Shown: in pieces, positions 1-8,518 of the stretch
Numbering within the stretch: the first letter of the stretch is position 1
How the letters are laid out: each line of letters opens with the position of its first letter
NCBI GenBank assembly: GCA_963805705.1
Contig: CAWDVH010000001.1
Span: 1,364,001-1,428,000, forward strand
DNA from: CAWDVH01 sp963805705
GTDB lineage: Bacteria; Actinomycetota; Actinomycetes; Streptosporangiales; Streptosporangiaceae
DNA: 64,000 bases
Direction of reading: 5' to 3'
Position numbers and translations under genes: made by a program
The notes under the pieces: generated by a model
What the model saw: only the letters and a program-made list of their open reading frames with translations
What the model was told of the DNA's origin: nothing
Databases searched by the model: none

Positions 1-1680
1 TTCGCCGGAGAGTCCGTCGTCTGTTTCATCCACCCGGTAGCGCAGTACCAGGCCCTCCTCGGTGAGCTCGTCGGCGATGGCGAGCACGGTCGCCCGGATC
101 CGCGGATCGTCGGCGGGCAGGAATCTGAGGAGCGGCATGAGCAGCACTGAGGCGTCGAGAGCCGTGGTTCCGTAGTACTGGCAGAACACCCCGCGCTCAT
201 CCAGCGCGTTCGCGCAGATATCGGCATGGATCTCATCAGCCGCCTTCTGCCACAGGCGAGCGCTGTCGACGTCCTCGCGGAGCCGGGCCAGCCGGGCCCC
301 CCGGTCCGCTGCGACCCAGCACATCAGCTTCGACGAGGTGAAATGCCTTCGCTCGCCGCGGATCTCCCAGATGCCGCAGTCAGGCTCGCGCCAGTGCTCG
401 AGGGCATGCTCCACCTGGTGACGGGCCATATTCCAGACCCGCTCGTCGAGCCTGTCCCTGGACTTGGTGTGCAGGTACAGGGAGTCCAGCACGACACCCC
501 ACACGTCGTTCTGCTGCTGGGTGTAGGCGGCGTTGCCGATGCGGACCGGGCTGGCGCCCTGGTAGCCGTGCAGGTGCTCAAGGATCTGCTCAGTGAGGTC
601 GCATTCACCGCCGATGCCGTACACGATCTGCAGGTCCCCGCGGTCGCGCTGGACCAGGTCGGTGATGAAAGCGAAATAGTCATTGGCTTCCCACTCGAAG
701 CCCAGGGTGTACAGGCCCCACAGCGCGAACGTGGCGTCCCGGATCCAGGTATACCGATAATCCCAGTTCCGCTGCCCTCCCGGTGTCTCCGGCAGCGACG
801 TGGTGGCGGCCGCCGCGATCGCGCCGGTCGGGGCGAAAGTCAGGCCCTTGAGCGTCAGGGCGCTGCGGGCCAGGTAGCTGCGCCAGCGGTGGTCAGGCAG
901 GTTTCCCCTGGCCAGCCAGTGCTGCCAGTGGTGGGCGGTCCACACCAGGCGCTGGTAGGCGTCGTCGTAGTTCTCGGGCGGCTGGCCGCTGCCCCAGGAC
1001 AGGGCACAGAAACGAACATCACCTTCCCTGAGCAGGGTGCGCGCCCTGGCGCTCCGCCCTTCCAGGCCGATCCGGACGTCGGAGGTGAGGGTCAGCGCCA
1101 GGTCCGTGCCTTCCATCTGGGCCGCGACCTGGTAGTACCCGCGGTTGGTACGCTTCCAGCTCGCACCGTGACGGCCGTAGTCGAAGACCGGGTCGCAGTC
1201 CATGGTCAGCTGCACCGCCCCGTCCACGCAGCGCACCAGCCGAATCAGCAAGTGCTCCGCGTCATAGTCGGTCGGGGGCCGGCTGTGGGTGGAATGCTCC
1301 GGTTCCTCGTGCCGCCAGGGTCCCATGACCAGGCAGTCCCTGACGATGACCCAGCCCTCACCGCAATCCCAGCTGGTCTCTAGCACCATTGTCCCCGGCA
1401 GGTACCGGCGATCGGCCGGCACGGCCACGTCTTCGGGCCCGAACCGGAAGCAGCCGGCGTCCCGGTCGAGCAGCGCGCCGAAGACAGACGGGCCGTCCAT
1501 CCGCGGCAGGCACATCCACTCGATCCCTCCGCCTGGCGCGACTAGCGCCGTGACTTCGCAGTCGGACAGGAACCCGTAGTCAGCTATCGGCGCATACGGG
1601 GAGAACTCGGCGGCATCTGCGAGCTGTTCCGCGAACTCGCCGGTTCCCCCGCCGATCGGTAGCCCGTCGTGGGTCGTCAT
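1..1680 (-). CDS. Glycoside hydrolase family 15 protein (glucoamylase/trehalase-like), cut by window edge
   Basis: About 560 residues are present; the C-terminus lies beyond base 1. The N-terminus reads IADYGFLSDCEVTALVAPGG and then a D-R-M-D-x-P-S-V-F-G segment, typical of actinobacterial GH15 proteins. Further on, the catalytic block EPDCGIWEIRGERRHFTSSK is followed by MCWVAADRG, and near the edge by LRYRVDETDDGLSGE. The Glu of GIWE matches the family's general acid. The family hydrolyses alpha-glucosidic bonds such as those in trehalose or maltodextrin; mycobacterial GH15 trehalase is the closest known model, but substrate cannot be settled here. No secretion signal is visible, so it is probably cytoplasmic. 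I chose the ATG at 1680 because nearby upstream ATGs are out of frame. It lies downstream of dnaB on the same strand with a 149-base gap. Confidence 0.88.
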   Translation of the reverse strand, partial: MTTHDGLPIGGGTGEFAEQLADAAEFSPYAPIADYGFLSDCEVTALVAPGGGIEWMCLPRMDGPSVFGALLDRDAGCFRFGPEDVAVPADRRYLPGTMVLETSWDCGEGWVIVRDCLVMGPWRHEEPEHSTHSRPPTDYDAEHLLIRLVRCVDGAVQLTMDCDPVFDYGRHGASWKRTNRGYYQVAAQMEGTDLALTLTSDVRIGLEGRSARARTLLREGDVRFCALSWGSGQPPENYDDAYQRLVWTAHHWQHWLARGNLPDHRWRSYLARSALTLKGLTFAPTGAIAAAATTSLPETPGGQRNWDYRYTWIRDATFALWGLYTLGFEWEANDYFAFITDLVQRDRGDLQIVYGIGGECDLTEQILEHLHGYQGASPVRIGNAAYTQQQNDVWGVVLDSLYLHTKSRDRLDERVWNMARHQVEHALEHWREPDCGIWEIRGERRHFTSSKLMCWVAADRGARLARLREDVDSARLWQKAADEIHADICANALDERGVFCQYYGTTALDASVLLMPLLRFLPADDPRIRATVLAIADELTEEGLVLRYRVDETDDGLSGE

Positions 1681-1711
1681 CCGCTCATCGCCCCTGCCAT
1701 TAGCACGTCTG

Positions 1712-1729
1712 CATCCTTGATCAAGGATG
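1712..1729. promoter_or_regulatory. 18-bp perfect palindrome upstream of the GH15 gene
   Basis: CATCCTTGATCAAGGATG is its own reverse complement. It lies 32-49 bases upstream of the GH15 ATG, in the gap after dnaB. Position and symmetry suggest an operator for a dimeric repressor. No T-run follows, so a terminator for dnaB is less likely. Function is inferred. Confidence 0.4.
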
Positions 1730-1829
1730 ACACGCCAGCCACTGCGATCCCATATCCCGCGTCAGCCTTCCGCCGGGCAGGGCCTCGCTGTAGATCCCCC
1801 GGCGGCCAGCGCGCGGTCCCTAGAACCTC

Positions 1830-4800
1830 CTAGCCGGGAGCCATGTCGACGAAGCGGCTGAAGTGGCCCTGGAACGCGACCGTGACCGTGGCCGTGGGGC
1901 CGTTGCGGTGCTTGGCCACGATGAAGTCCGCCTCACCGGCGCGCGGTGACTCCCGCTCGTAGGCATCCTCGCGATGCAGCAGGATCACTACGTCCGAGTC
2001 CTGTTCTATGCTGTTATGGGCGAAGATTCCGTCGGCAATGAAGTTATGAGTTCCCTTGACCGTGGCATCGAAGACTGGGAATGACCCGAGGGGCTCGATG
2101 CTCTCGATCCGATCCCAGTAAATGTCACTGGTGGCAGCCGCTTCAAGAAGCGGAGAATTGAGAGCCGCCGCGCAGCGGAGCAGCCTCTGCCGAGACGGGC
2201 AGCTCTTGTAGAGAGCTGAGCCGCAATAGTGAGTGCCGATCGCTGCCTGGAACTGACGCTCGGAGATTCCGGCACGCAGTCGCTCGGACTTTACGAGGTC
2301 CCACACCTCGATTGGCAGCGTATCGACATTGGTGTTGACTGCCTGGCCCTGGAGGGCAGCCAGAAGTTGCTGGGCAGCCTCACCTCGTCGCCCGTGGACC
2401 CCCACGTCGCCGCAGAATGCGCGCAGGCTGGGGCCATCAGCGATGATCACATGATAGGAGGGCCGGTAGCCCTCCTTATCCGCTCTCCGGATTCGGGCCA
2501 CGATCCCAAGCCGTGCCAGCAGGAGCGCCACTCCGTCAGCCAACTGGCGGCTTGTCGTCGCGTAGTAAGCCTTCGGGGTCGACTTGCCGCGAGGATTCCA
2601 GATGCACCCGTCGGTAGCCCACAGATGCCGCAGGAACAAGGCTATTTCACTGTCATTCGCCGAATAGAGAACATCCGGAATACGCTTCTGGTAGGACCTC
2701 AGGTCGTCGATACCCAGCTCACGAAACCAGACGTGCAAGGGATTGTAACGCCCGTGCGTACAGCGATAAGGGGCCGGCAGGTAGCTATGCCACCAGGTCT
2801 TCAGCGGCACCCGGCGGGGTGTTATCCCGAACTCGGCGGCTACGGCTCCTTCGACGAAGTCGAGGTTAGCTTCGTCATTCGAGGTGTAATGAACGGGCTG
2901 GCTGCGGAGCACGCATCCGTCCCCGATGAGGTGAGCTAGCAAGCCGAGCCGGTTTTCTGTCCAGCCCAGTCCCGCGCTCACGGGCGCCGGGATTCGCCGT
3001 GGTACGGCAATCCGGCTCCCCGCGGCCAACTTCTCCAGCGGCAGCCAGCCGGCCAAGGTAAGGAAGGGGTGATTTCCTGATGCCTTGACCTCACGCCCGG
3101 ACGCCAGCTTCAGGCGGTAGACCTCCTTGACTCCGGCCGGGAACACGTCAGTGATCGGTGCTAGCACGATCTGGTGCTGCTCGTCGACCGACCAGACCAC
3201 GACGCCGTCATGTCCGTTGTCGAGCAGGTCTCGCAACGTCACCGGCGCCCCCGTATCGGCACGCAGGAGGGTCGTGTCAGCTGTCAGGCACCCGCTTTCG
3301 CGTAGATCTGCGAGCAATGGGCGTTTATCGGTGCGCTGCTCGGGCCCCCGGTTGAGCTGGGCTACCGCGATCACCGGAACGTTCAGTTCCTTGGCCAGGA
3401 GCTTGAGCGACCTGGACATGTCGGACACTTCCTGCTGCCTGTTCTCCACCCGCTTCGGCGAGGTCATCAGCTGCAGGTAGTCGATGATCACCAGCCGCAG
3501 GTCATTCCGCTGCTTCAGGCGGCGGCACTTCGCCCGGATCTCCATCATCGACATGTTCGGCGAGTCGTCGATGAACAGCGGGGCGTTGACGACCTCGCTC
3601 ATCCGCCGGGCCAGCCGGGTCCAGTCCTCATCGCTCATCTGGCCCGTGCGCATGGAATGCAGCGGAACTCGCGCCTCGGCGGACAGCAGCCGCATGGTGA
3701 TCTCGTTCCGGCTCATCTCCAGGCTGAACATGACCGACGTGAGCCCGTGCTTGACCGACGCGGCCCGAGCCAGATCCAGTGCGAGCGTCGAGTTGTGCGT
3801 CGGGATCATCGCCCGGCCCGCCAGGTAAAGATGATCTGCGCTGCCGACCTGCACGCACCGCACCGGCACGCTGGGAATCGGGCGAACGGCAGTGATGGTG
3901 CGCTGCCTGGCCTTGAGCGTGAGCCGGGCCGGGCGGCGTTCCCTATGGGCTATCTGTTTCCGCTCAAGCCGGAACACCTCGTCACTGGTCGTGAACGTGA
4001 TGGTGTAGGCGACAGAAGATGCCTCCGAACGCCCCCGGATCCGGCGCTCAGACCAAACGCACCGGTAACCGAGGCTGACAATCAGTTCCCTGAAGTCCTC
4101 CGCGAGCCTGCGCGAGGTAACCGTGAGCTGCGCTGAGCCCGTGGGACTCACCACGCCATCGGCGTCCAGCAGCCCGGCCAGGAGTGCCCGCCGCTGCGGC
4201 GCCGATGCCCGCAGGTAGGAAGGCGGGATGTGCCTGTTGTCCATGCTCTCGGCCCGGAGGAGCTCGACCATCGCACGGTCAGCGGATGTGAATCGCGTCC
4301 TCGCGCTGTGGCCAGCTCCGAGACGGGCTCCGAGCACGAAAGGCGGCAGGGGCAGGTCAGCGGGAGGCAGCTCCAGCGCCTGGGCAGTAAGCACCGAATA
4401 ACTGGGACGCCGGTCGCGGCCACCGGCCCGGATGGCCGCCGCCAGCTGCGCGGTCGTCATCGTAGTCAGACGCGTCGCAGTCGCAGCAGTGCCGCCCGCC
4501 ATGCGGCCGGCGCCATGCGTGACGTTCCCGAACTGCGGCCCGGCGGCCACGGTGCCTTCCGCGGCCCGGCGTAGTTGTCCGCCACTGGTGCTCGGCGTCG
4601 GCGACGATGACCGTGCCGTCATCGAACTCCACTTCATAGCAGGGCCGATCGTGCATGACGTCGGTAGCGGCAACTACGCGGGTCGGCTTGCCGTCAGCTC
4701 CGAGGAGCGAGTCTCCGACCTGGACTTCCCCCATCGTGGTCCAGCCGGCCGGCGTCGGCAGCGGTGTGTCCAGCGCCAGCGCCTTGCCCAGGGCCGGGCG

Positions 4801-5451
4801 CGCGGCGATGATGACCATCTGGCCGGGATGCAGGCCGTTGGTGAGCGCGTCGAGGTCAGCGAAACCGGTCGGCACCCCGGTCAGCGCCCCGCCGCGGCTG
4901 CCGATGGCCTCGATCTCGTCCAGCGCCCCCGGCATGATCTCCGACAGCGGCAGGTAGTCGTCGCTGACCCGACGCTCGGTGACCCCGTACACCTCGGCCT
5001 CCGCGCGGTCCACGAGGTCGTCGGCGTCACCGTCACCGGAGTAGCCGAGCTGGACGATCCGGGTCCCGACCTCCACCAGGCGCCGCAGCAGCGCCCGTTC
5101 CCGCACGATGCGCGCGTAGTAGCCGGCGTTCGCCGCGGTCGGCACGGAGGCGATCAGCGTGTGCAGGTAGGGTGCTCCGCCCATCCGGCCGATGTCGCCC
5201 CGCTTGGTCAGCTCCGCGGCCACGGTCACCGCGTCGGCTGGCTCCCCCCGGCCGTACAGGTCGAGAATGACCTCGTGCACGATCTGATGGGCCGGCCGGT
5301 AGTGATCCTGCGGCCGGATGATCTCCAGAACATCAGAGATCGCATCCTTCGACAGCATCATGCCGCCGAGCACGCACTGCTCGGCGGCCAGGTCGTGCGG
5401 CGGCGTCCGCTCGAACTCCTCGCCGCGCGGCGCTATCTCGGCAACGCTCAC
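1830..5451 (-). CDS. dnaB: Replicative DNA helicase DnaB, interrupted by two inteins and a frameshift in the first
   Basis: DnaB is the hexameric helicase that opens the replication fork. The host protein is split into three parts: residues 1-223 (ending in the P-loop ...AARPALGK), a middle part starting STLALDLARAAS and including the Walker B region LVIIDYLQLM, and a 60-residue end starting SIEQDSDVVILL. Together they give about 450 residues, a normal DnaB length. Intein 1 occupies 3792-4782 and intein 2 occupies 2013-3290. The reading frame changes inside intein 1: the upstream part is open from 5451 to 4357 and the downstream part from 4673 to 1830. Intein 1 is 991 bases long, one more than a multiple of three, and the break maps to about 4450-4590; a CCC run at 4565-4567 is a candidate site. 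Since dnaB is essential, either this is an assembly indel, or frameshifting occurs, or another dnaB exists. The ATG at 5451 is followed by the usual acidic N-terminus and EFERTPPHDLAAEQCVLGG. Confidence 0.9.
2013..3290 (-). mobile_element. DnaB intein 2 (426 aa, LAGLIDADG homing endonuclease type, apparently intact)
   Basis: This intein sits between extein residues RESG and SIEQD. It begins with Cys (CLTADTTLL) and ends GIFAHN followed by Ser, the standard class 1 splice junction residues. A block B histidine is seen in SGNHPFLTLAGW. Two dodecapeptide motifs are visible, LGLLAHLIGDG and LRHLWATDG, each retaining an acidic residue, so the homing endonuclease could be active. The coding frame is uninterrupted across the whole intein and both junctions. 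Boundaries were placed by matching the known DnaB sequence ...LADLRESGSIEQDADVV on either side. Confidence 0.88.
3792..4782 (-). mobile_element. DnaB intein 1 (class 3 type, nuclease motif degenerate, frameshifted)
   Basis: The insertion splits the Walker A P-loop after GK. The intein starts with Ala (ALALDTPLPTPAGW), not Cys or Ser. It retains the three residues that define class 3 inteins: Trp in block B (DAEHQWR), Cys in block F (VPVRCVQV) and Thr in block G (IPTHN). Splicing chemistry would therefore use the block F Cys. The first LAGLIDADG motif reads LGARLGAG, lacking the usual Asp, while the second, LLAGLLDADG, is kept. The stretch between the two motifs is shorter than in related mycobacterial-type DnaB inteins as I know them. 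The length is not a multiple of three, and the frame breaks shortly after HQW. Confidence 0.85.
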
Positions 5452-5614
5452 CAGACCTACCTCCCCGTAGCCGACTGGCCGTTCCTGCGGCAGGCCACGC
5501 AGGGGCTCAGATCCGTTCTACCGGAGGGGTCCGACAAAACGACGGCTCCGGCAGGACGGCTTCGACAGTCTCGTGCCGCTGGCGGTGAACGTCCAGTCGC
5601 GCTGTGCACAGGGC

Positions 5615-5795
5615 TGTGGATAGCTTGTGCAGACACGCCGCGCAAGCTGTGCACTGCGTGGGGATATCACTGTGGATATTACGGGGAAACGTTCCGGCAG
5701 AACGTGTCTGCCTGCACCGATTCCCTCCACCGCCTGTGTGCACAAAAAAATCTTTAACTGAAGGCCATGCCTGCAATGGCGGGAAGTTATCCACA
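5615..5795. promoter_or_regulatory. DnaA-box cluster in the dnaB upstream region
   Basis: The gene-free stretch 5452-5902 contains TTATCCACA at 5787-5795 (perfect DnaA box) and the reverse-strand forms TGTGGATAG at 5615-5623 and TGTGGATAT at 5671-5679, each one mismatch away. Several TGTGCA half-like repeats lie among them, and an A-rich run with TCTTTAAC sits at about 5743-5758. The dnaB start is at 5451, so this is its upstream region. DnaA control of dnaB is inferred. Confidence 0.6.
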
Positions 5796-5902
5796 ATGGA
5801 ATGTGATGCAAATGTTATAGGCCAGCCGTGCGGGTATATCCCGGCAGGCTGGATGCGCCGGTTCGGCAGGCGGCAGGTGCTCAGGTTGCGTAGCATTCGA
5901 GC

Positions 5903-6091
5903 ATGTGTTCGACAACGGGGGAACGGCTCGCCAGGATCGGCGCCGCCATCGACGAGCTGGCGGCTGAGTCGGCGGCGAGCGCCCCGCCGCGCAGCGCTGA
6001 GGAGATGGCTGACCGGCTCGCCCGGCTCTGGGCGATGATCGCTGAACTCGACCCGGAACTCGCCAGGCGGCTACCCGGCTACGGCGCCTGA
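5903..6091 (+). CDS. Small hypothetical protein (62 aa), resembles the N-terminus of DUF222/HNH proteins
   Basis: The 62-residue product starts MCSTTGERLARIGAAIDELA and ends LARRLPGYGA. The composition is coding-like and the region is clearly not antisense to a better gene. From memory, actinobacterial DUF222/HNH endonuclease proteins open with a similar GERLA-x-I-x-AAIDELAA pattern; if so this is a stand-alone or truncated N-terminal segment with no HNH part. I see no strong ribosome binding site. It is convergent with rplI and divergent from dnaB. Function unknown. Confidence 0.5.
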   Translation: MCSTTGERLARIGAAIDELAAESAASAPPRSAEEMADRLARLWAMIAELDPELARRLPGYGA

Positions 6092-6118
6092 CCGCGCAGG
6101 AACCGGGACACCACAGCC

Positions 6119-6165
6119 CGGCCAGGCCGATCAGGGCGCAGAAAATGCCGTGATCGGCCTGGCCG
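6119..6165. terminator. Hairpin between convergent small ORF and rplI operon
   Basis: Perfect 15-bp arms CGGCCAGGCCGATCA (6119-6133) and TGATCGGCCTGGCCG (6151-6165) enclose a 17-base loop. It lies between two convergent transcription units, 10 bases past the rplI stop. There is no long T-run, as is common for high-GC actinobacterial terminators. Bidirectional termination is inferred. Confidence 0.6.
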
Positions 6166-6174
6166 AGCCGAGGC

Positions 6175-6621
6175 TCAGGCCCCGGTGACCTCGATGTTAA
6201 GGGTCGCGCTGACCTCAGGGTGCAGCCTGACCGCTACCTGATGCGAGCCGATCGTCTTGATCGGGTTCTTGATCTCGATCTTGCGCTTGTCCAGCTCCGG
6301 GCCGCCGGCGGCCTGGACCGCGGCCGCGATATCGGCCGGTGACACCGAGCCGAACAGCCTGCCGCCGCCGCCCGCGCGCGTTTGCAGCCGGACGGTCAGC
6401 GAAGCCAGCCTGCTGGCCGCGTCCCTGGCGTCGTCAGCGCCCCGGATCTCGCGGACCGAGCGGGCCCGCTTGATCAGCTCGATCTGCTTCTCCGCACCGC
6501 GGGTCCAGCGCATCGCCAGGCCGCGCGGCACCAGGTAGTTGCGGCCGTAGCCGCCCGCCACCTCGACCACGTCACCGGGGGCACCCAGGCCGGATATCTC
6601 CTGGGTCAGGATGAGTTTCAT
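6175..6621 (-). CDS. rplI: 50S ribosomal protein L9
   Basis: L9 binds 23S rRNA at the base of the L1 stalk. The sequence MKLILTQEISGLGAPGDVVE then GGYGRNYLVPRGLAMRWT is the canonical N-terminal domain, and the C-terminal domain carries LFGSVSPADIAAAV and ends TLNIEVTGA. At 148 residues it has normal length. I chose the conserved ATG at 6621. An in-frame ATG at 6636 (adding MSGTP) has the better ribosome binding site, GGGGAAGG about 10 bases upstream, and may be the true start. It is last in the rpsF-ssb-rpsR-rplI operon, 37 bases after rpsR. Confidence 0.96.
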   Translation of the reverse strand: MKLILTQEISGLGAPGDVVEVAGGYGRNYLVPRGLAMRWTRGAEKQIELIKRARSVREIRGADDARDAASRLASLTVRLQTRAGGGGRLFGSVSPADIAAAVQAAGGPELDKRKIEIKNPIKTIGSHQVAVRLHPEVSATLNIEVTGA

Positions 6622-6658
6622 CGGCGTACCGCTCATCGGTGCGTAACCTTCCCCGGCC

Positions 6659-6895
6659 TCAGCGTGCCGTGCTTGTGTACGGCAGCAGCGCCATTTCGCG
6701 CGCATTCTTGATCGCCACGGCGACGTCGCGCTGGTGCTGCGTGCAGTTACCGGAAACCCGCCGGGCCCGGATCTTGCCGCGGTCCGAGATAAACTTCCGC
6801 AGCAGCCCCGTGTCCTTGTAATCCACGTGGGAGATCTTCTCCTGGCAGAACAGGCAGACCTTCTTCTTTGGCTTGCGAATCGGTGGTTTGGCCAT
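6659..6895 (-). CDS. rpsR: 30S ribosomal protein S18
   Basis: S18 binds the 30S platform together with S6. The 78-residue product starts MAKPPIRKPKKKVCLFCQEK and includes DYKDTGLLRKFISDRGKI and GNCTQHQRDVAVAIKNAREM. The CxxC...C pattern marks the zinc-binding C+ form; many actinobacteria have a second C-minus paralogue elsewhere. It lies in the S6 operon between ssb and rplI. Confidence 0.97.
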   Translation of the reverse strand: MAKPPIRKPKKKVCLFCQEKISHVDYKDTGLLRKFISDRGKIRARRVSGNCTQHQRDVAVAIKNAREMALLPYTSTAR

Positions 6896-6953
6896 CGTGG
6901 TGCTCCTTGTCAGAGCCCCGCTCGCAGCGGGGATGGTCGGTTGTATTGGTTAG

Positions 6954-7487
6954 TTAGAACGGCGGTTCGTCGCTGAATCCGCTATCGCCAGCCGGCTCAG
7001 AGGCCCACGGGTCATCGGCCGGGCGGCTGTTGCCGCCCCCACCATACCCGCCCTGGCCACCGGGACCCGACGGGCCGCCTGACCCGCCGAACCCGCCGCC
7101 TCCGCCCGGTCCGCCGGAGCGCTGCGAGCGGGTGACCTTGGCGGACGCGTTGCGCAGTGACGGGCCGACCTCGTCGACCTCGATCTCGTAGACCGTGCGC
7201 TTCTCGCCTTCCTTGGTCTCGTACGAGCGCTGCCGGAGACGTCCGGAGACGATGACCCGCATGCCTCGCTGCAGGCTCTCGGCCACGTTCTCCGCAGCCT
7301 GCCGCCAGACATTGCAGGACAGGAACAGGCTGTCGCCGTCTTTCCACTCGTTGGTCTGCCGGTCCATGAACCGCGGCGTCGAGGCGACGCGGAAATTCGC
7401 TACCGCCTGGCCGGTCGGGGTATAGCGGAGCTCGGGATCGCCGACAAGATTGCCGACAATCGTGATCGAGGTGTCGCCTGCTGCCAT
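6954..7487 (-). CDS. ssb: Single-stranded DNA-binding protein
   Basis: SSB coats single-stranded DNA during replication and repair and recruits partners by its tail. The OB-fold runs from MAAGDTSITIVGNLVGDPEL to about residue 110, containing FRVASTPRF and GMRVIVSGRLRQRSYETKEG. A Gly-rich linker follows (residues about 120-160), ending in the acidic tip SGFSDEPPF. The total is 177 residues. It is co-transcribed with rpsF and rpsR, the usual actinobacterial arrangement. Confidence 0.96.
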   Translation of the reverse strand: MAAGDTSITIVGNLVGDPELRYTPTGQAVANFRVASTPRFMDRQTNEWKDGDSLFLSCNVWRQAAENVAESLQRGMRVIVSGRLRQRSYETKEGEKRTVYEIEVDEVGPSLRNASAKVTRSQRSGGPGGGGGFGGSGGPSGPGGQGGYGGGGNSRPADDPWASEPAGDSGFSDEPPF

Positions 7488-7547
7488 CGGGGTACTCCCG
7501 GTCCTTCAGTTGGATTCAGCTCGAACTCGCCGCTGCCATCACCGCGC

Positions 7548-7838
7548 TTAGCGCAGGTCAGGCCGCAGGATCTTCGTCCGCAAGACCGCCTCGTTCAGGT
7601 TCAGCTGGCGGTCAAGCTCCTTCATCGTGTCGGGCTCCGCCATCACGTCAATGACGGTATAGATGCCCTCGGTCTTCTTGTCGATCTCGTAGGAGAGCCG
7701 TCGCCGGCCCCAGACGTCGACCTTGTCAACAGTGCCGCCGGCGGTCGTGACCACCTTCAGGAACTGCTCAAGCGACGGCTGGACGGTGCGCTCCTCAAGC
7801 GAGGCATCGAGGATGATCATCATCTCGTAGCGGCGCAT
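7548..7838 (-). CDS. rpsF: 30S ribosomal protein S6
   Basis: S6 pairs with S18 on the 30S platform. The 96-residue product begins MRRYEMMIILDASLEERTVQ and contains VDVWGRRRLSYEIDKKTEGI and LNLNEAVLRTKILRPDLR. The ATG at 7838 is preceded by GAGGAGG about 13 bases upstream. The frame stays open further upstream, but that part has no S6 similarity. It is the first gene of the S6-SSB-S18-L9 operon. Confidence 0.97.
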   Translation of the reverse strand: MRRYEMMIILDASLEERTVQPSLEQFLKVVTTAGGTVDKVDVWGRRRLSYEIDKKTEGIYTVIDVMAEPDTMKELDRQLNLNEAVLRTKILRPDLR

Positions 7839-7869
7839 AGGCTTACCCTGCCTCCTCTGGACTAACGCG

Positions 7870-7888
7870 GTCACGGTCTCTCCGTGAC
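7870..7888 (-). promoter_or_regulatory. Small hairpin in the rpsF 5' leader
   Basis: GTCACGG-TCTCT-CCGTGAC forms a 7-bp stem about 32 bases upstream of the rpsF start. Many bacteria autoregulate this operon through an S6:S18-binding leader RNA. Whether this hairpin carries the needed bulge cannot be decided by eye. The rest of the 7839-8140 gap shows no gene. Confidence 0.3.
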
Positions 7889-8140
7889 AGGAGGAGCTGC
7901 GCGACCGCCGTGCCGACGGTCTTTTTCGCAGCCGCGCCAGCCTACCAGCCAGCGGTGACAGTCCCGTCCGATGCTGATAACACCCACGCATTAACGAGGC
8001 CGCCGTGGCTGCTCCCGCCGCGCCGCGCCAACGTCGGGGGCCCCGGATGATTCCCTTCTGGCCGTGACGGGAAGACACTGGTGGCAGGCGATTGAGCAAG
8101 CCAACCGCGCCAGGTACCCGTATCGGAGGGAGCGGCAGTA

Positions 8141-8461
8141 ATGCCCGAGGCTATGCCCGAGACCACCACGGCTCAGTCCCAGACTCATGCGCTGCGCCTC
8201 ACGCTGAACACCGACGGCCAGCGTCACCCGCTGCAGAACGCCCTGACCGCCTTCACGTTCATCGTCGGCATCCTGGCCTTCGCGGCCGGGCTGATCGTGC
8301 GCTTTCACCTGCTGGCCACGGTCTTCGGGGGCGCCGCCTTCGCCGTCGGCATGTACGCCCAGATGATCTCCGCCACGCGGGAGGAGCGGATGTTTATCGT
8401 GGCCGGCATCATCGCGGCGTTCGTCGGCCTGGCCCTCGGCATCGCGCACGGCGGCTTCTAG
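8141..8461 (+). CDS. Small integral membrane protein, unknown function
   Basis: The 106-residue protein has a soluble N-terminus of about 32 residues followed by hydrophobic segments near residues 34-55 (LTAFTFIVGILAFAAGLIV), 57-78 (LLATVFGGAAFAVGMYAQM) and 85-105 (MFIVAGIIAAFVGLALGIAH). The ATG at 8141 has a clear GGAGGGAG site upstream. Similar three-helix proteins occur beside the S6 operon in other actinomycetes; I know no function. It is divergent from rpsF and followed 57 bases later by the endonuclease IV gene. Confidence 0.75.
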   Translation: MPEAMPETTTAQSQTHALRLTLNTDGQRHPLQNALTAFTFIVGILAFAAGLIVRFHLLATVFGGAAFAVGMYAQMISATREERMFIVAGIIAAFVGLALGIAHGGF

Positions 8462-8518
8462 CCCAGACGGGACGGCTGTCTTCGCCAGCCCGTCCGATCC
8501 ACTCGATAGGCTCCGGGC

